A stretch of 64,000 nucleotides of DNA, from contig WHVA01000045.1 of the NCBI GenBank assembly GCA_015179125.1, positions 1 through 64,000 of the forward strand, given 5' to 3'. The notes beneath the pieces were generated by a model. The model ran no database searches. It saw nothing but the letters and a program-made list of their open reading frames with translations, and was not told the DNA's origin. The stretch is from Gautieria morchelliformis. Lineage: Eukaryota; Basidiomycota; Agaricomycetes; Gomphales; Gomphaceae. This document shows positions 9,587 through 19,956 of the stretch, piece by piece; position 1 is the first letter of the stretch; each line of letters opens with the position of its first letter. The translations under genes and the position numbers were made by a program.

Positions 9587-10780
9587 ATGGATCCGGACGA
9601 TCGTCTTCGGAATATGGAGGAGGAACTGACGCGGAACCGGATGAAGGCCGACGCGATTGAAACAGCCTTACAAGCGATTTTGGCTAAGTTAGATATTCCA
9701 CAAAGTGGTGGAAATGAAATGCTGGACGATCCGGATTTCGAAAAAGCGGAAGTAGCGGAAGAGAGGGTCTCCGCGAAGTTAGCAAAGGTCAAACCCGCAA
9801 CTCCGGCGGACTTTGATGGAGATCGGCAGAAGGGACGTGCATTCTTCAACACATGCAGCATCTACTTCGCAATTGTCAGAGACCTCTTTCCAAACGACCA
9901 GGCTCGGATTCACTGGGCATTGTCCTTTTTCAAGTCAGACCGCGCAGCCCGTTTTGCAAACAAGGTGATCCGACATGAAGCAAAGGGCAAGGGGAACTAC
10001 TTCCGGGACTGGGACGCCTTCGAGAAAACATTTTCCAACCAGTTCTGCCCTAAAAATGAGCAGCTCACAGCCCTTACGAAGCTCGAGGGGACCAGCTGGT
10101 ACCAGGCCAAGGATCCGGTCGATGACTACATCGATCGCTTCCAGGAGCTCATCGACCTTGCGGAGTATGACGACGACAAGACGATCGTCATCAAATTCTG
10201 ACGAGGACTTGATCCGACACTCCAGAACCAAGTCATGCTGCTTGGGGATGGAGCTCCGGATTTTGATGACCTGGAAGGGTGGTACCAAGCTGCACAGAGG
10301 GTGTCCCGGAACAGGGAAGCAAATGAGGCCTTCGTGGAGACAAGCCGGAACATGACACGCAGTTCCACTCGTCCTACTCCACCTGTGCCAAAACCCGGAA
10401 GCGCATTCATTCCCACATGGAAATTATTTCCGACGCTTGCTCCGCCTGCTCCTATTAGGAACCATAGCCCTCCTCCCTCACAGAGTGGCCCTGCCCCGAT
10501 GGATGTTGACCGCATGCGCGGGAAAGGCCACGGAACTATCACCTGCTTCCGATGTCGACAACCAGGCCACTATGCTCGCGAGTGCCCCCAAGCCTTTGAT
10601 ATCCGGCTTATGACCACAGAGGAGAAACTCGAGCTCCTTCCAGAGTTCCTCGCACTTGCGGACATAAGCGGAGTGCCCACTGCGGAAGACGTTTCCGAAA
10701 ATGCAGAACATGATCCACCGGAAGCGGAGGATGCGTCGGAAGCGGAGGATGCGTCGGATTTTATGATGCGCAGCGGGTGA
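9587..10780 (+). pseudogene. chromovirus Gag with one internal stop
   Basis: The first Met begins MDPDDRLRNMEEEL. A capsid-like region follows (ATPADFDGDRQKGRAFFNTC to DYIDRFQELIDLAEY), then an in-frame TGA at 10199-10201, after which the same frame continues to 10780. The nucleocapsid zinc knuckle CFRCRQPGHYARECP (CX2CX4HX4C) is at about 10547-10591. The acidic C-terminus contains a repeated EAEDAS. Apart from the single stop, which could come from CGA by one C-to-T change, the frame is complete, about 397 codons. It would form the virus-like particle shell. Confidence 0.85.
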
Positions 10781-10859
10781 GATGTGTGCCCCTGCTGCCT
10801 GTACATAACCGGTTTGCCTGTCTTGAAGTAGAGAATTAAAAGCCCCCACTCCCCTCACT

Positions 10860-11335
10860 TCGTACAGACCCACCGGATAAAGTCACACAAAAACCAAATC
10901 CAACACCCCGTCCATCCCACATCCGCCCTTGGGAGAAACGCCTTCCGAAGCACTATGTTGTCGCTGCCACCCCTGGCCCCAAGTCACTAGTCATTAAGGT
11001 GGAGATCCAGACGACAGATACGGTGGAAGTCAAATCCGGACCCGCCCTTGTCGATTGCGGGGCCACTGGTCAGTTTATAGACCGGGGCTATGTGGAACGG
11101 AACCGACTGACCACGTGGAAGTTGCAACGTGCAATCCCGGTGTTCAATGTGGATGGGAGCCCCAATGAGGCAGGGTCCATCACGGAGATAGTAGACACAA
11201 TTCTCCGCTACGATGGGCACTCAGAACGCACTTCCTTTGCAGTCGCCAGCCTGGGGAAGCAAGCATCATCCTTGGGTTCACCTGGCTTCAGGAGCACAAC
11301 CCGGAGATCAATTGGCAGACTCGGAAGGTACTGAT
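10860..11335 (+). pseudogene. chromovirus aspartic protease
   Basis: The active site reads Leu-Val-Asp-Cys-Gly-Ala-Thr-Gly at about 11047-11070. Asp-Cys-Gly in place of Asp-Thr/Ser-Gly is, from memory, a common variant in fungal gypsy elements. The flap-side motif (LGFTWLQEHNPEINW) is reached only after a one-base frameshift near 11260. It is separated from gag by a short spacer with no clear start, so it was probably translated as part of a Gag-Pol fusion. Confidence 0.75.
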
Positions 11336-12545
11336 GAGTCGATGTCCAGCCAAGTGTCACGTGTGCCGGTCGGAAGTGCAGAAGGAACGCCAGGAGCAGC
11401 GGAAGACCGAACGGCTCATACAGACATGTCGTTCTGGCCCCCATCCACTGCTTGCAGAAGAAGACTCGGAAGCGGAATTTGAACCGGATCCCACTCCCAA
11501 TTCCGATTCCGATTCCGACTCCGATGTCATCCGACTCGGTCCAGAAGACACTCTGGTGGAAGGGGAGCACTTGCTGTACGTAAACCTTCCACCGGAAGCG
11601 GAACACATCCGCGCCACCGGAAATATCTCGCAACGCCTTGCTGAAGCCTCCAAGAAGCATGATAGAGTGGAGGCGGAAATTCCGGAGTACCTGCGGGAGT
11701 TTGAGGACGTCTTTTCCAAGGAGTCGTTTGATGCCCTGCCTCCACGGAAGCTGTGGGACCATGCCATCGAGTTGGAGCCTGGGTCAAAGCCCACCAACTG
11801 CAAAGTCTACCCGCTGTCACCCAAGGAGCAGGTAGAGCTTGATGCATTCCTTGCGGAAAACCTCCGTACAGGGAGGATCCGCCCCTCCAAGTCACCCATG
11901 GCATCTCCGGTGTTCTTCATCAAGAATAAGGACGGCTCGCTCAGACTTGTGCAGGATTACCGGGCCTTGAATGCGATCACGATCAAGAACCGGTACCCCA
12001 TTCCACTCATTTCCGAACTAATCACACAACTCCGCGGGGCAAGGTACTTCACTAAGCTGGATGTCCGCTGGGGCTTCAATAATGTTCGGATCCGAGAGGG
12101 AGACGAGTGGAAGGCCGCATTCCACACCAACCGGGGACTGTTTGAGCCACAGGTCATGTTCTTCAGCCTCACCAACAGTCCCGCCACATTCCAGACGATG
12201 ATGAATGACATTTTCTGTGACATGATAGCAGAAGGGGTTGTCTGCGTCTACCTCGATGACATCCTCATCTTCACAAAAACAATGTCCGAACATCGGGAAG
12301 TCGTGCGGAGAGTGCTGGAATGGCTCCGGGAGTACAACCTGTGTCTCAAGCCGGAAAAGTGCGAATTTGAGCGGACGTGGATAGAGTATCTTGGGGTGAT
12401 TGTATCGGAAGGAAAGGTGGAAATGGACCCAGTCAAAGTTTCTGGTGTGTTGGATTGGCCCGTGCCGTGGAACAAGAAGGAGGTCCAGTCCTTCATTGGG
12501 TTTGTCAATTTCTACCGGCGACCTAAATGCAACCAGCATCGATAG
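11334..12545 (+). pseudogene. chromovirus reverse transcriptase
   Basis: The RT domain runs from about 11770 to 12530: LDAFLAENLRTGRIRPSKSP, then RLVQDYRALN, RYPIPLISELI, FTKLDVRWGFNNVRI and the catalytic YLDD at 12249-12260. It ends in the thumb/connection motif KEVQSFIGFVNFYRR, where the frame is lost at about 12530. Upstream is a linker encoding an acidic SDSDSDS run from TTCCGA iterations. The core motifs are intact. Confidence 0.92.
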
Positions 12546-12547
12546 TC

Positions 12548-13075
12548 AGCCCATAGGGCAAACACAAGCCGGTCATGCTATAAAGCCACTTCTCCTGCCA
12601 TGCCCGTGCCCTCTTCGACCTCACCAAGAAGGAGGTTGGATGGCGGTGGGGAGAGCCGGAACAGGCCTCCTTCGACAAACTCAAAGAGCTGATCACTTCT
12701 GCCCCGGTCCTGATCTTTCCCGACGACTCTCACCCTTACCGAGTCGAGGCGGATTCTTCCGACACAGCTACCGGAGCGGTCTTGTCACAACAGTCACCGG
12801 AAGATGGTGGGGGGTGGCATCGGATTGCCTTCTTCTCTAAGAGCCTTAGTCCGGTCGAGCGGAACTATGAGATCCATGACAAGGAGATGCTGGCAATCAT
12901 CCGAGCACTGGAGGAGTGGCGACACTTCCTCGAGGGTGCTCAGGTATTTCTGCACGTCTAAGAAGTTGAACCGACGACAAGCACGGTGGTCCCTACACCT
13001 GTCCCGGTTCGACTTCATGCTCCACCACCGGCCCGGCCGCACCATGGGCAAGCCCGATGCCCTATCCCGCCGTGC
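12548..13075 (+). pseudogene. chromovirus RNase H
   Basis: In a shifted frame, motifs typical of gypsy RNase H are read: [32 protein letters not shown] (first catalytic Asp) and [18 protein letters not shown] (Glu). The downstream catalytic region [20 protein letters not shown] leads to the conserved DALSRR tail near 13070. A further frameshift is at about 12958. The domain degrades the RNA strand of the RNA:DNA hybrid during reverse transcription. Confidence 0.8.
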
Positions 13076-14342
13076 GGATTATGGAAGCGGAAGTGGGGAC
13101 AATGCGGATATGACACTGCTCCGCCCAAGTCTCTTTGCAATCAGTGCCCTAGAGGGAGTGACTGCAGTTGGGGTAGAAGCGGAAATGCTCCAGGATATCC
13201 GGAGGCAGTACCAGAATGGAGAGAAGGAGGAGTCGGTGGTGAAGGCAGTGGAGGAACTTCGGAAAGGGCACTCACGGTCTGTACGAGCAGCGGAATGGTC
13301 GGAACATGATGGACTGCTCCACTTCAGAGGCAAGGTCTATGTTCCAGGTGGGGCGGACCTCTGCCGCCGCATCGTGTCCCAGCACCATGACACACGGGTT
13401 GCTGGGCATGCTGGCAGGTGGAAGACGCTGGAGTTAGTGGCTCGGAATTACTGGTGGCCTCAGATGTCCCGCTACATTGGACAGTACGTGAAGACATGTG
13501 ACCTTTGTCTCCGAACCAAAGTGCAACGATGTCCGCCCGTCGGAGAACTTGTTCCGCTCCCGATTCCCGAATCCCGCTGGGACACCATCAGTGTCGACTT
13601 CATCGTTGAACTCCCAGAGTCTCATGGCTAAGATGCGATCATGAACGTCGTGGATTCGGTAAGCAAGGTGTCCCACTTCATTCCGACACACACGACGATC
13701 ACCGCCCTCGGAGCGGCCCGCCTGTTCCTTGCACATGTCTGGAAGTTGCATGGGCTCCTGAAACAAGTTGTTTCCGACCGAGGTCCGCAATTTGTCGCGG
13801 AACTGACTCGGGAGCTCTACCGCCTGCTCGGCATAAAGCTGGCTACCACCACAGCATACCATCCACAGGGTGACGGACAGACGGAACGGGTCAATCAGGA
13901 GTTGGAGCAATATCTCCGCCTCTTTGTCAATGAGAGGCAGGATGACTGGGATGAGTTACTTCCACTGGCGGAATTCCAATACAACAACCATGTACATTCC
14001 GCCACACAACAGACTCCCTTCATGCTTGACTCCGGACGACACCCGCGGATGGGCTTCAAGCCACGCCAGGCTGACTCCCGACTCGAGACGGTCAATGAGT
14101 TCTGGGACCACATGGACTCCACCCTTTCAGAAGCCAAGTCGGCCCTTGCGAAGGCCAAGGATGACATGGCAAGGTACTACAACCAACGCCGGGTTCCTGC
14201 CCCAGAGTACCAAGTTGGAGACAAGGTGTACCTAGATGCAAGTGACATCCGCACCACACGCCCTTCGCAGAAGCTTGTCCACCGCTACCTTGGGCCCTTC
14301 ATAGTGATGCGGAGGGTTGGACGGAATGCATACCGCCTCTGA
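13076..14342 (+). pseudogene. chromovirus integrase
   Basis: The zinc-binding HHCC module is [15 protein letters not shown] ... CDLC at about 13380-13510. The catalytic triad is Asp in [10 protein letters not shown] (about 13595), Asp in VVSDRGPQF (about 13780) and Glu in GDGQTERVNQEL (about 13885). In-frame stops are at 13629-13631 (TAA) and 14340-14342 (TGA, possibly from CGA). The GPY/F module is LVHRYLGPFIVMRRVG near 14275. Otherwise it is full length. Confidence 0.9.
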
Positions 14343-14348
14343 CTTCCG

Positions 14349-14645
14349 ATGTCCATGTCCCGCCTCCACCCCGTCTTCAACGTGGTGAAGTTACTCCCTA
14401 TGCTTGAGGACCAGATTCCAGGTCGGAAGGCTCGTCCGCCACCTCCGCCGGAAATTGTAGATGGGGAAGAGCACTATGTGGTGGAATGGATCCTGGACAG
14501 CCGGTTTGTGCGAGGACGACTCCAATTCCTCGTGAAATGGGAAGGGTATGGGTACGAGGAGAATTCGTGGGTCCCGGAGCCAGATGTTTCCGCTCCAGAC
14601 AAACTCCGTGAGTTCTATAGGACACACCCCGGTGCCCCTCGCTGA
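14349..14645 (+). pseudogene. C-terminal chromodomain of the chromovirus integrase
   Basis: After LHPVFNVVKLLPM, the final 60 residues form a classical chromodomain: EEHYVVEWILDSRF, then LQFLVKWEGYGYEENSWVPE with the aromatic cage residues Tyr/Trp/Trp, and a C-terminal helix DKLREFYRTHP. Chromodomains of this class bind methylated histone H3 and steer insertion. This places the element firmly in the chromovirus clade. The 5' side is cut off by the stop at 14340. Confidence 0.9.
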
Positions 14646-14701
14646 ATCCGCTCGCTGGCATTTCAATCCCTCGTGTCCCGTGCTTCGAGGACGCAGCACG
14701 C

Positions 14702-14715
14702 TAGAGGGGGGGTGA
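14702..14715 (+). promoter_or_regulatory. polypurine tract of the chromovirus
   Basis: TAGAGGGGGGGTGA directly precedes the 3' LTR start TGTCAGG at 14716. This is the position expected for priming plus-strand DNA. Confidence 0.7.
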
Positions 14716-15196
14716 TGTCAGGGGACACCCTGTTTTCTATTTCCAGTTCCGACACCACACCCAGTTCCGACTCCATTTCCGACTCCGCTTCCGGTTCCGA
14801 TTCCATCTCCGCCTCTGCTTTCGGAAATGATTCTGCTTCTGGGAGAACTTCCACCAGTTCTGTTCGCCTCGCCAGTTCCACTCCAATTTCCAACTTCCAC
14901 TCTCGGAACAGTGTCGGAAATCAAGCGACTCACGTAATAGGTGGCATCAAGGGTCGATCAAGGGTCAGGGAGATGCAGGGTTGATGGCGGGTGCCAAGTG
15001 TTGTCCCTGGCTGCGCAGCGTAGTATAATACGGGCTCGCTGACATTGGGGGTCCTTAGACTTTTCTCTTTGGATTTCCCCTTGTCAGGTGAGAATCCCCT
15101 CTCTTGTATACTCTGTTCATTTATACATACTTTGGATTTCCCCTTGTCAGTTGTGTGGTAGTGTGATCTCCACAACCAGCCAGGGTTGCCCTTACA
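14716..15196 (+). repeat. 3' LTR of the chromovirus
   Basis: Matches the 5' LTR from TGTCAGGGGACACC to CCCTTACA. Relative to the 5' copy it has an extra 18 bp near 14752 and an extra 63-bp block at about 15087-15149. The block begins GTGAGAATCC and ends CCCCTTGTCAG and is bounded by the direct repeat TTTGGATTTCCCCTTGTCAG. Confidence 0.9.
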
Positions 15197-16829
15197 CTCA
15201 AGGCCGCAGGCCCCCACTACAGCCAGGAGATCGTCGGCGTAATGGTGGGGCTTGTGAGCAGCATGCAGCTGTGGCCAGGAGGAGGTGGCCGAGGTGGTGG
15301 AGGTCTTCTTGCTGGGGGGGTGGCGGAGGAGGGATGGACGAAGCATGTGGGTGGGGGAAGAAAACGGTGGGGAGGTCATTGTGAGCATGCAGGGAGAGTG
15401 GAGGGCCAGGAAAGACAGATCACCTGGAGATAATGTATGGCTTCCTCAAAGTTGAGAGTACATCACCGTTGCATAGCCATGTCGATAATGCATTGGAGCT
15501 GTCCATTAAAATTTGTCGAACTGCAGTCTCAAGTTCTAGTATTAGATTGATGAGGTTGACATCATCAATGAGATCTTGATTTGAGTTCGGCTCGTCATTC
15601 CTGTCATTGGGTCTGTCATCCAAATTGGATATAAGAGTGCTTGTACTTGTTTTTATCAGCTCTCGATCTCATCAACACTCCTGCTTGCCTAGTGGTTTTG
15701 TGCAAGAAGGGATACAAGGGTGGTACGGGCATCATCATGTGTACTTGTAATAGCGAAATTGTGAAGTCAATTCAATGTCCAACCATTTTCTCATCCTTCC
15801 TACCGCCACAACCTCCAACACCGAACAACTGTTAACGTCGACTATCACTGCTCTAGAACTTGGCAAACGTGTTCTCGGTTTGATGATCGAAGTGTGTAAC
15901 CAGGCGAATGCAGAGTAAGTCACCTTTTCGTGTCCTCATCATTGCCGCTCAATACCCATGCATATAGTTGACTATGATGAGGGAGAGCACCGTGGTGGAT
16001 TACTGTTGTGAGCTGGGTTCGCTCTATGTCCTTTCATTTGTCTCCGCACACATGTCTACCCACCTTTCCAGCCCCCCTGTTCGGATCGGATTGGCGCACT
16101 TCATAATCTGACCTGTCTTGCGTTCTTTTCTCCCATCCATGCCCTGTTGTTGCCATGTAGTTATCCTACTTGTGTACTCCCAACGCTCCAGCAAACTAAC
16201 ACCTCTCCCCCATCCCACAGCTCACAGCCTGCCTCAACCCCATCGCAAGTGCATATGTCTGCTACCTTGGGTGGATTGACACCGGTGCTGAATGATCTGA
16301 ATTTGTGTCTCATTATGGAGGGTGAGTGCTTTGAGTTGACTTTGAGTTTCAGCTTCTGTTTTCTTTGGGAGGAAGGGAGGGAGGGGTTGATAGATTGGTC
16401 AGGCAGTCATGCCTTTTCATGATTCTTGAGTGGCAGGTCGATTACAATCCAACTTGCCTTCTTTGCACTGTCCCTCTCTCAACTCTGTCACTGCATCAAC
16501 ACTAAACCTTCCTCTGACACTGACAGACAACTTCAACACATTCAGTGTTGACACCCCGGGGGCAACGTGGATGAGAGAGGTCGATCTTGGAGGATTTGGG
16601 CACATTTTTTTTTCTTTACAACACCATTTCGCATGAACTGTGATGCCTCTTACCAGCCCCGCTCCTTCAGCAATGGCGACTTGGAAATGAGGACGGCCCT
16701 CCCTATGACCGGCACTCCACATCTTCCCCACGCTCACTGCACTTTCTATCCCAGAAGGCAACGCGTATTCGATGGATACATGTATAATGTGACTGGGCGC
16801 ACTAGCACCAACTGCAAGGGTGAGTAGGT
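15197..16829. other. gene-poor stretch between retrotransposons
   Basis: No protein family was recognised. A GT-rich, G-rich patch lies at 15270-15370. Short open frames (for example 16147-16422 and 16567-16827) have possible splice sites but no known motif. The right end reads ...AACTGCAAGGGTGAGTAGGTTTGCT, which looks like a splice donor just left of the copia insertion (see findings). Confidence 0.4.
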
Positions 16830-16834
16830 TTGCT

Positions 16835-17001
16835 TGTCACGCGCAGGACTGAGTTCAAAGGGAAAGTTGATGAGATTACTATCTACCCGGTGAGTACCTA
16901 GCACTACGCACCTGAGTTCGAAGGGAAAGTTGATAGGGTTTCCCTTCGAACTCAGACTACTACATTGGGCGACTGCGTCACGTGATCTCGCACGAGCAAC
17001 A
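16835..17001 (-). repeat. 3' LTR of the copia element (167 bp)
   Basis: Longer than the other LTR by 63 bp through an extra block bounded by near-identical copies of GAGTTCGAAGGGAAAGTTGAT. The inner edge is followed on the minus strand by a short purine-rich stretch (CAGGGGTGTG) that can serve as polypurine tract. Confidence 0.9.
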
Positions 17002-17023
17002 CACACCCCTGACGCGGTCAACC

Positions 17024-18655
17024 TCAGAAGAGTCCCATGGCTCGTCTGTGCCGTTCTACTGACTCGCGAGGCAGCGCTTTGGTCAGCAGATCCGCCAGCA
17101 TGCTATTCGTGGGTACGTAGCCGATCTGAATGACTTTATGAGCGACTTTCTCTCGCAGCCAGAAGTACCGAATATCCAGGTGTTTCATACGTCCATGATG
17201 TTCAGGGTTTTTGGCGACAGAGAGAGCAGACTGATTGTCAATGAAGAGGTGAGACAGTCCTTCAACTTTTGCATTAAGTTTGTCTAATAGGCTCCGTAAC
17301 CAGACGATCTCGGTTCCCGCTAGGACCGATGCGACGAATTCAGCCTCGGTTGTGGACAAGGTAACTATATTCTGCAATTTGCTGGCCCAGCTAATGGCTC
17401 CGGTTCCAATCTTTGTGAGGAATCCGGAGGTCGACCGACCGTTGTCCGGGTTTCCTCCATGGTCGGCATCAGTCCACGTTTGGAATGACCTGGCTGATAG
17501 ATCAGGCGCATATGTGAGTGCTAGGTCGATTGTCCCTTTTAGGTAGCGCAAGAGATGTTTTACTGCCGTCCAGTGCGTCGGGCCTGGATTTGAGTTAAAT
17601 CGTGCGAGGCGTCCGACGGCGTAAGCGATATCAGGACAGGTTGCGATGGCCAAGTAATTCAGTGCTCCAACCGCGTTTAGGTAGGGCACACCCTTCATTT
17701 CCTCCATCTCTTCCGGTGTTGATGGTCCCATGGCAGAGCTCAAATTCGGACCTGGGGCCATAGGCATGAATACGGGTCGGCAATCTGACATCTGGAACCA
17801 ATCAAGAAGTTCTTGAATATACTGCTTTTGTGAGAGCCTTAGTTTTTTCTGTACGCGATCATACTCCACTTCTACGCCTAGTAGCGATGTTGTCGGGCCC
17901 AGATCCTTCAATTTGAAGATTTCGCTTAGTTTGCTTTTGACCTGGTCCAGTTCTGGCTTCGAGTCCGATACTAGGGTTAAATCATCGACGAAAACAGGTA
18001 TGATGACCTTGGTGGTGTCGCTCATCCAGATATAGACACTTGGCGCAGATTGGAGCCGCCTGAATCCCATGCTCTCCAACGCAGTCCCGAGTCGTTCGTA
18101 CCACAATCTTCCGCTCTGTTTTAGTCCGTACAGTCCTCTCTTCAGTTTGCATACCCAGTCTGATCCCCCTTGATGATAGCCTTCTGGTTGCTGCATATAT
18201 ATTTTTGCATCATCGTCAAGTACTCCATTCAGGTAAGTGTTCGATATGTCCACAGATTCGATGTGCGCTCCCTGTAGTGCTCCCTGAGCTAATATTGTGC
18301 GCAGGGCTGCCCATCGTGTGGTAGGAGCGAAGACTTCGTCGTAATCGATGCCTGGTCGTTGGGTATATCCCTTTGCTACCAGGCGGCTCTTGTATTTATC
18401 TAGAGAGCCATCTGAATGGAGCTTGATTCGGAAGACCCACCGAGAGCCAATGGCTTTCTCTCCAGGCGGTAATTTCACTAATTCCCATGTCCCATTGTCT
18501 AGGAGGGCTCGGATCTCTGCGTCTGTCGAGTCCTTCCATATTGGTGCATCGGAGCGTTGCATTGCTTCAGCAAACATCTTGGGAACGCGGCCATCTTTTA
18601 TTGTTGCATTCAGTGCAGCTCTGATGATACTCGGTGAGATTGCATTTGCGTCCAT
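17024..18655 (-). pseudogene. copia reverse transcriptase and RNase H
   Basis: A long open frame of 543 codons. The RT domain reads NGTWELVKLPPGEKAIGSRW, KSRLVAKGYTQRPGIDYDE, FAPTTRW and GLYGLKQSGRLWYERL, and the catalytic box is FVDDLTLVSDS (Phe-Val-Asp-Asp instead of the commoner Tyr-Val-Asp-Asp). RNase H follows with DADHGGNPDNGRSTSGF, STTEAEFVA and IDNQSAL. It ends normally at 17024, next to the LTR. The frame itself is intact but is out of phase with the upstream integrase (overlap at 18610-18655), so the polyprotein is broken. Confidence 0.92.
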
Positions 18656-19890
18656 GGTGTCTGATTCATCATAGATGAATTCCAGGGCCTGAATGATTGA
18701 AGCGCTGGCTGCTGCACCCCCCTCAGGGCCTGGATCGTCATGATCGGGAGGTGGATGAGGTCGGAGGAATGGGTCATGGAGATGGCGATAATCAATCCGG
18801 GCAGTAGTCCTGCTGGACCGGCGGAGGGGTGCGATAGGTGCGGGTGGGGCTGGTGGGTCAAGGTCAGCTGGTGGGTCGGGGTCGGCTGGTGGGTCAAGGT
18901 CGGCAGGGGAGCAACTGGTGGGTCGGGTTTGGCTGGTGGTCTGGGATTTTCTGGAGGGGCAGCTTCTGGGAGTTCAACGCCTTGGTCCGGTTGCCCTTCC
19001 AGTGGAGCTGCGATCCGGTCAGGAAGTGTGGCGGATGGTAGGAGTGGTTCAGTAATATTGTTAGCTGTAGTAAGACCTGGGAATTCAGATTCATCAAAGA
19101 TGATGTCTCGAGATATGATGGTGCGTTTTGTGATGGGGTCCAAGCAGCGCCAACCCTTATAACCGTCCTCGAAGCCAAGGTAAATGCATTTGCGAGATCT
19201 GGGTTGCAGTCCAGTTCTTTCGTCCTTTTGCACATGGACATAGGCAGTGCAGCCAAAGGTATGCAGCATTCCAAGGTTCGGTTTGTGGCCAAACCAGGCC
19301 TCGTAGGGAGTTTTGTCTATGAGCGCAGAGGTTGGAGTGGCATTGACGATTCGAACCAATAGTTTTAGGGCATCTCCCCACATCGACGCTGGTAGATGGG
19401 CTTGCTGTAGTAGTGCGATCGTTCCTTCCATGAAGGTCCGATTCGTCCGTTCTGAGATGCCGTTCTGCTGCAGTGTGCCCTTCGTAGTATGTTCGTGGAG
19501 TATACCACGGTGCTGGAAATGTTGGTCCCACTTATGACCAATATACTCCCCGCCTTTGTCGTCCCTAAAACGCTTCACTCTCGAGTTTAATTGATTTTCT
19601 GCCGGTGCTTCAAAGGCTCAGTAGGCATCAAATGCCTCATCCTTTGTCTTCAGGAGATAAACGGTCCTGTACCTCGTGCAGTCATCCGTGAAAGTAATCC
19701 AGTATCGGTGTCCTGATGGTGTGCGGACTGGGAGAGGCCCATGGACGTCTGAGACAACAAGATCGAGTGGGCTGGATGCGCGGTTGGTGCTCCTTTTTGG
19801 GAAGGGGTTGCGGTGTTGCTTCGCAGCAATACATGGTTCGCAGATATGAGGAACAGTCCCATTTGAGTTTACCTGTATTCCGTCGACCAT
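18610..19890 (-). pseudogene. copia integrase with a stop codon
   Basis: Minus-strand frames 19890-19618 and 19578-18610, with a stop at about 19616-19618. The core begins CEPCIAAKQHRNPFPK (end of the zinc region), then Asp in LVVSDVHGPLPV, Asp in FRDDKGGEYIG and Glu in QNGISERTNRTFMEG. The C-terminal segment has the copia signature FGCTAYVHVQKDER and SRKCIYLGFEDGYKGWR. A Pro/Thr/His-rich linker near 18838-18905 is encoded by tandem GGTGGGTCGGGGTCGGCT-like units. Confidence 0.88.
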
Positions 19891-19956
19891 GTTATTTTCT
19901 AGGAGCTTCTCCAGCCGCGCCTGTCCAATGTGCGTGAGTCGTCTGTGGAGTAAAGG

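Larger units (their letters stand above)
8499..15196 (+). mobile_element. Ty3/gypsy chromovirus, near full length, decayed
   Basis: Two matching LTRs (8499-9401, interrupted by a solo LTR, and 14716-15196) flank gag, protease, RT, RNase H, integrase and a C-terminal chromodomain. LTRs begin TGTCAG and end CTTACA. Removing the 503-bp interruption leaves about 400 bp for the 5' copy. The 3' copy is 481 bp, the difference being an 18-bp and a 63-bp insertion. No matching 5-bp target duplication is present (GCCAT on the left, CTCAA on the right), so one flank has been rearranged. Stops and frameshifts interrupt gag, protease, RT, RNase H and integrase. Confidence 0.92.

Noticed and set aside
8494-15201. 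Target-site duplication for the chromovirus
   Set aside because: The five bases on the two sides (GCCAT and CTCAA) do not match, and the sequence right of the element does not continue the copia Gag on the left, so no duplication can be claimed.
15197-15388. Minus-strand frame containing HHYADDLLAVVGACGLE, resembling a reverse transcriptase YADD box
   Set aside because: No other RT motif surrounds it and the plus strand is a simple G-rich tract; a chance match.
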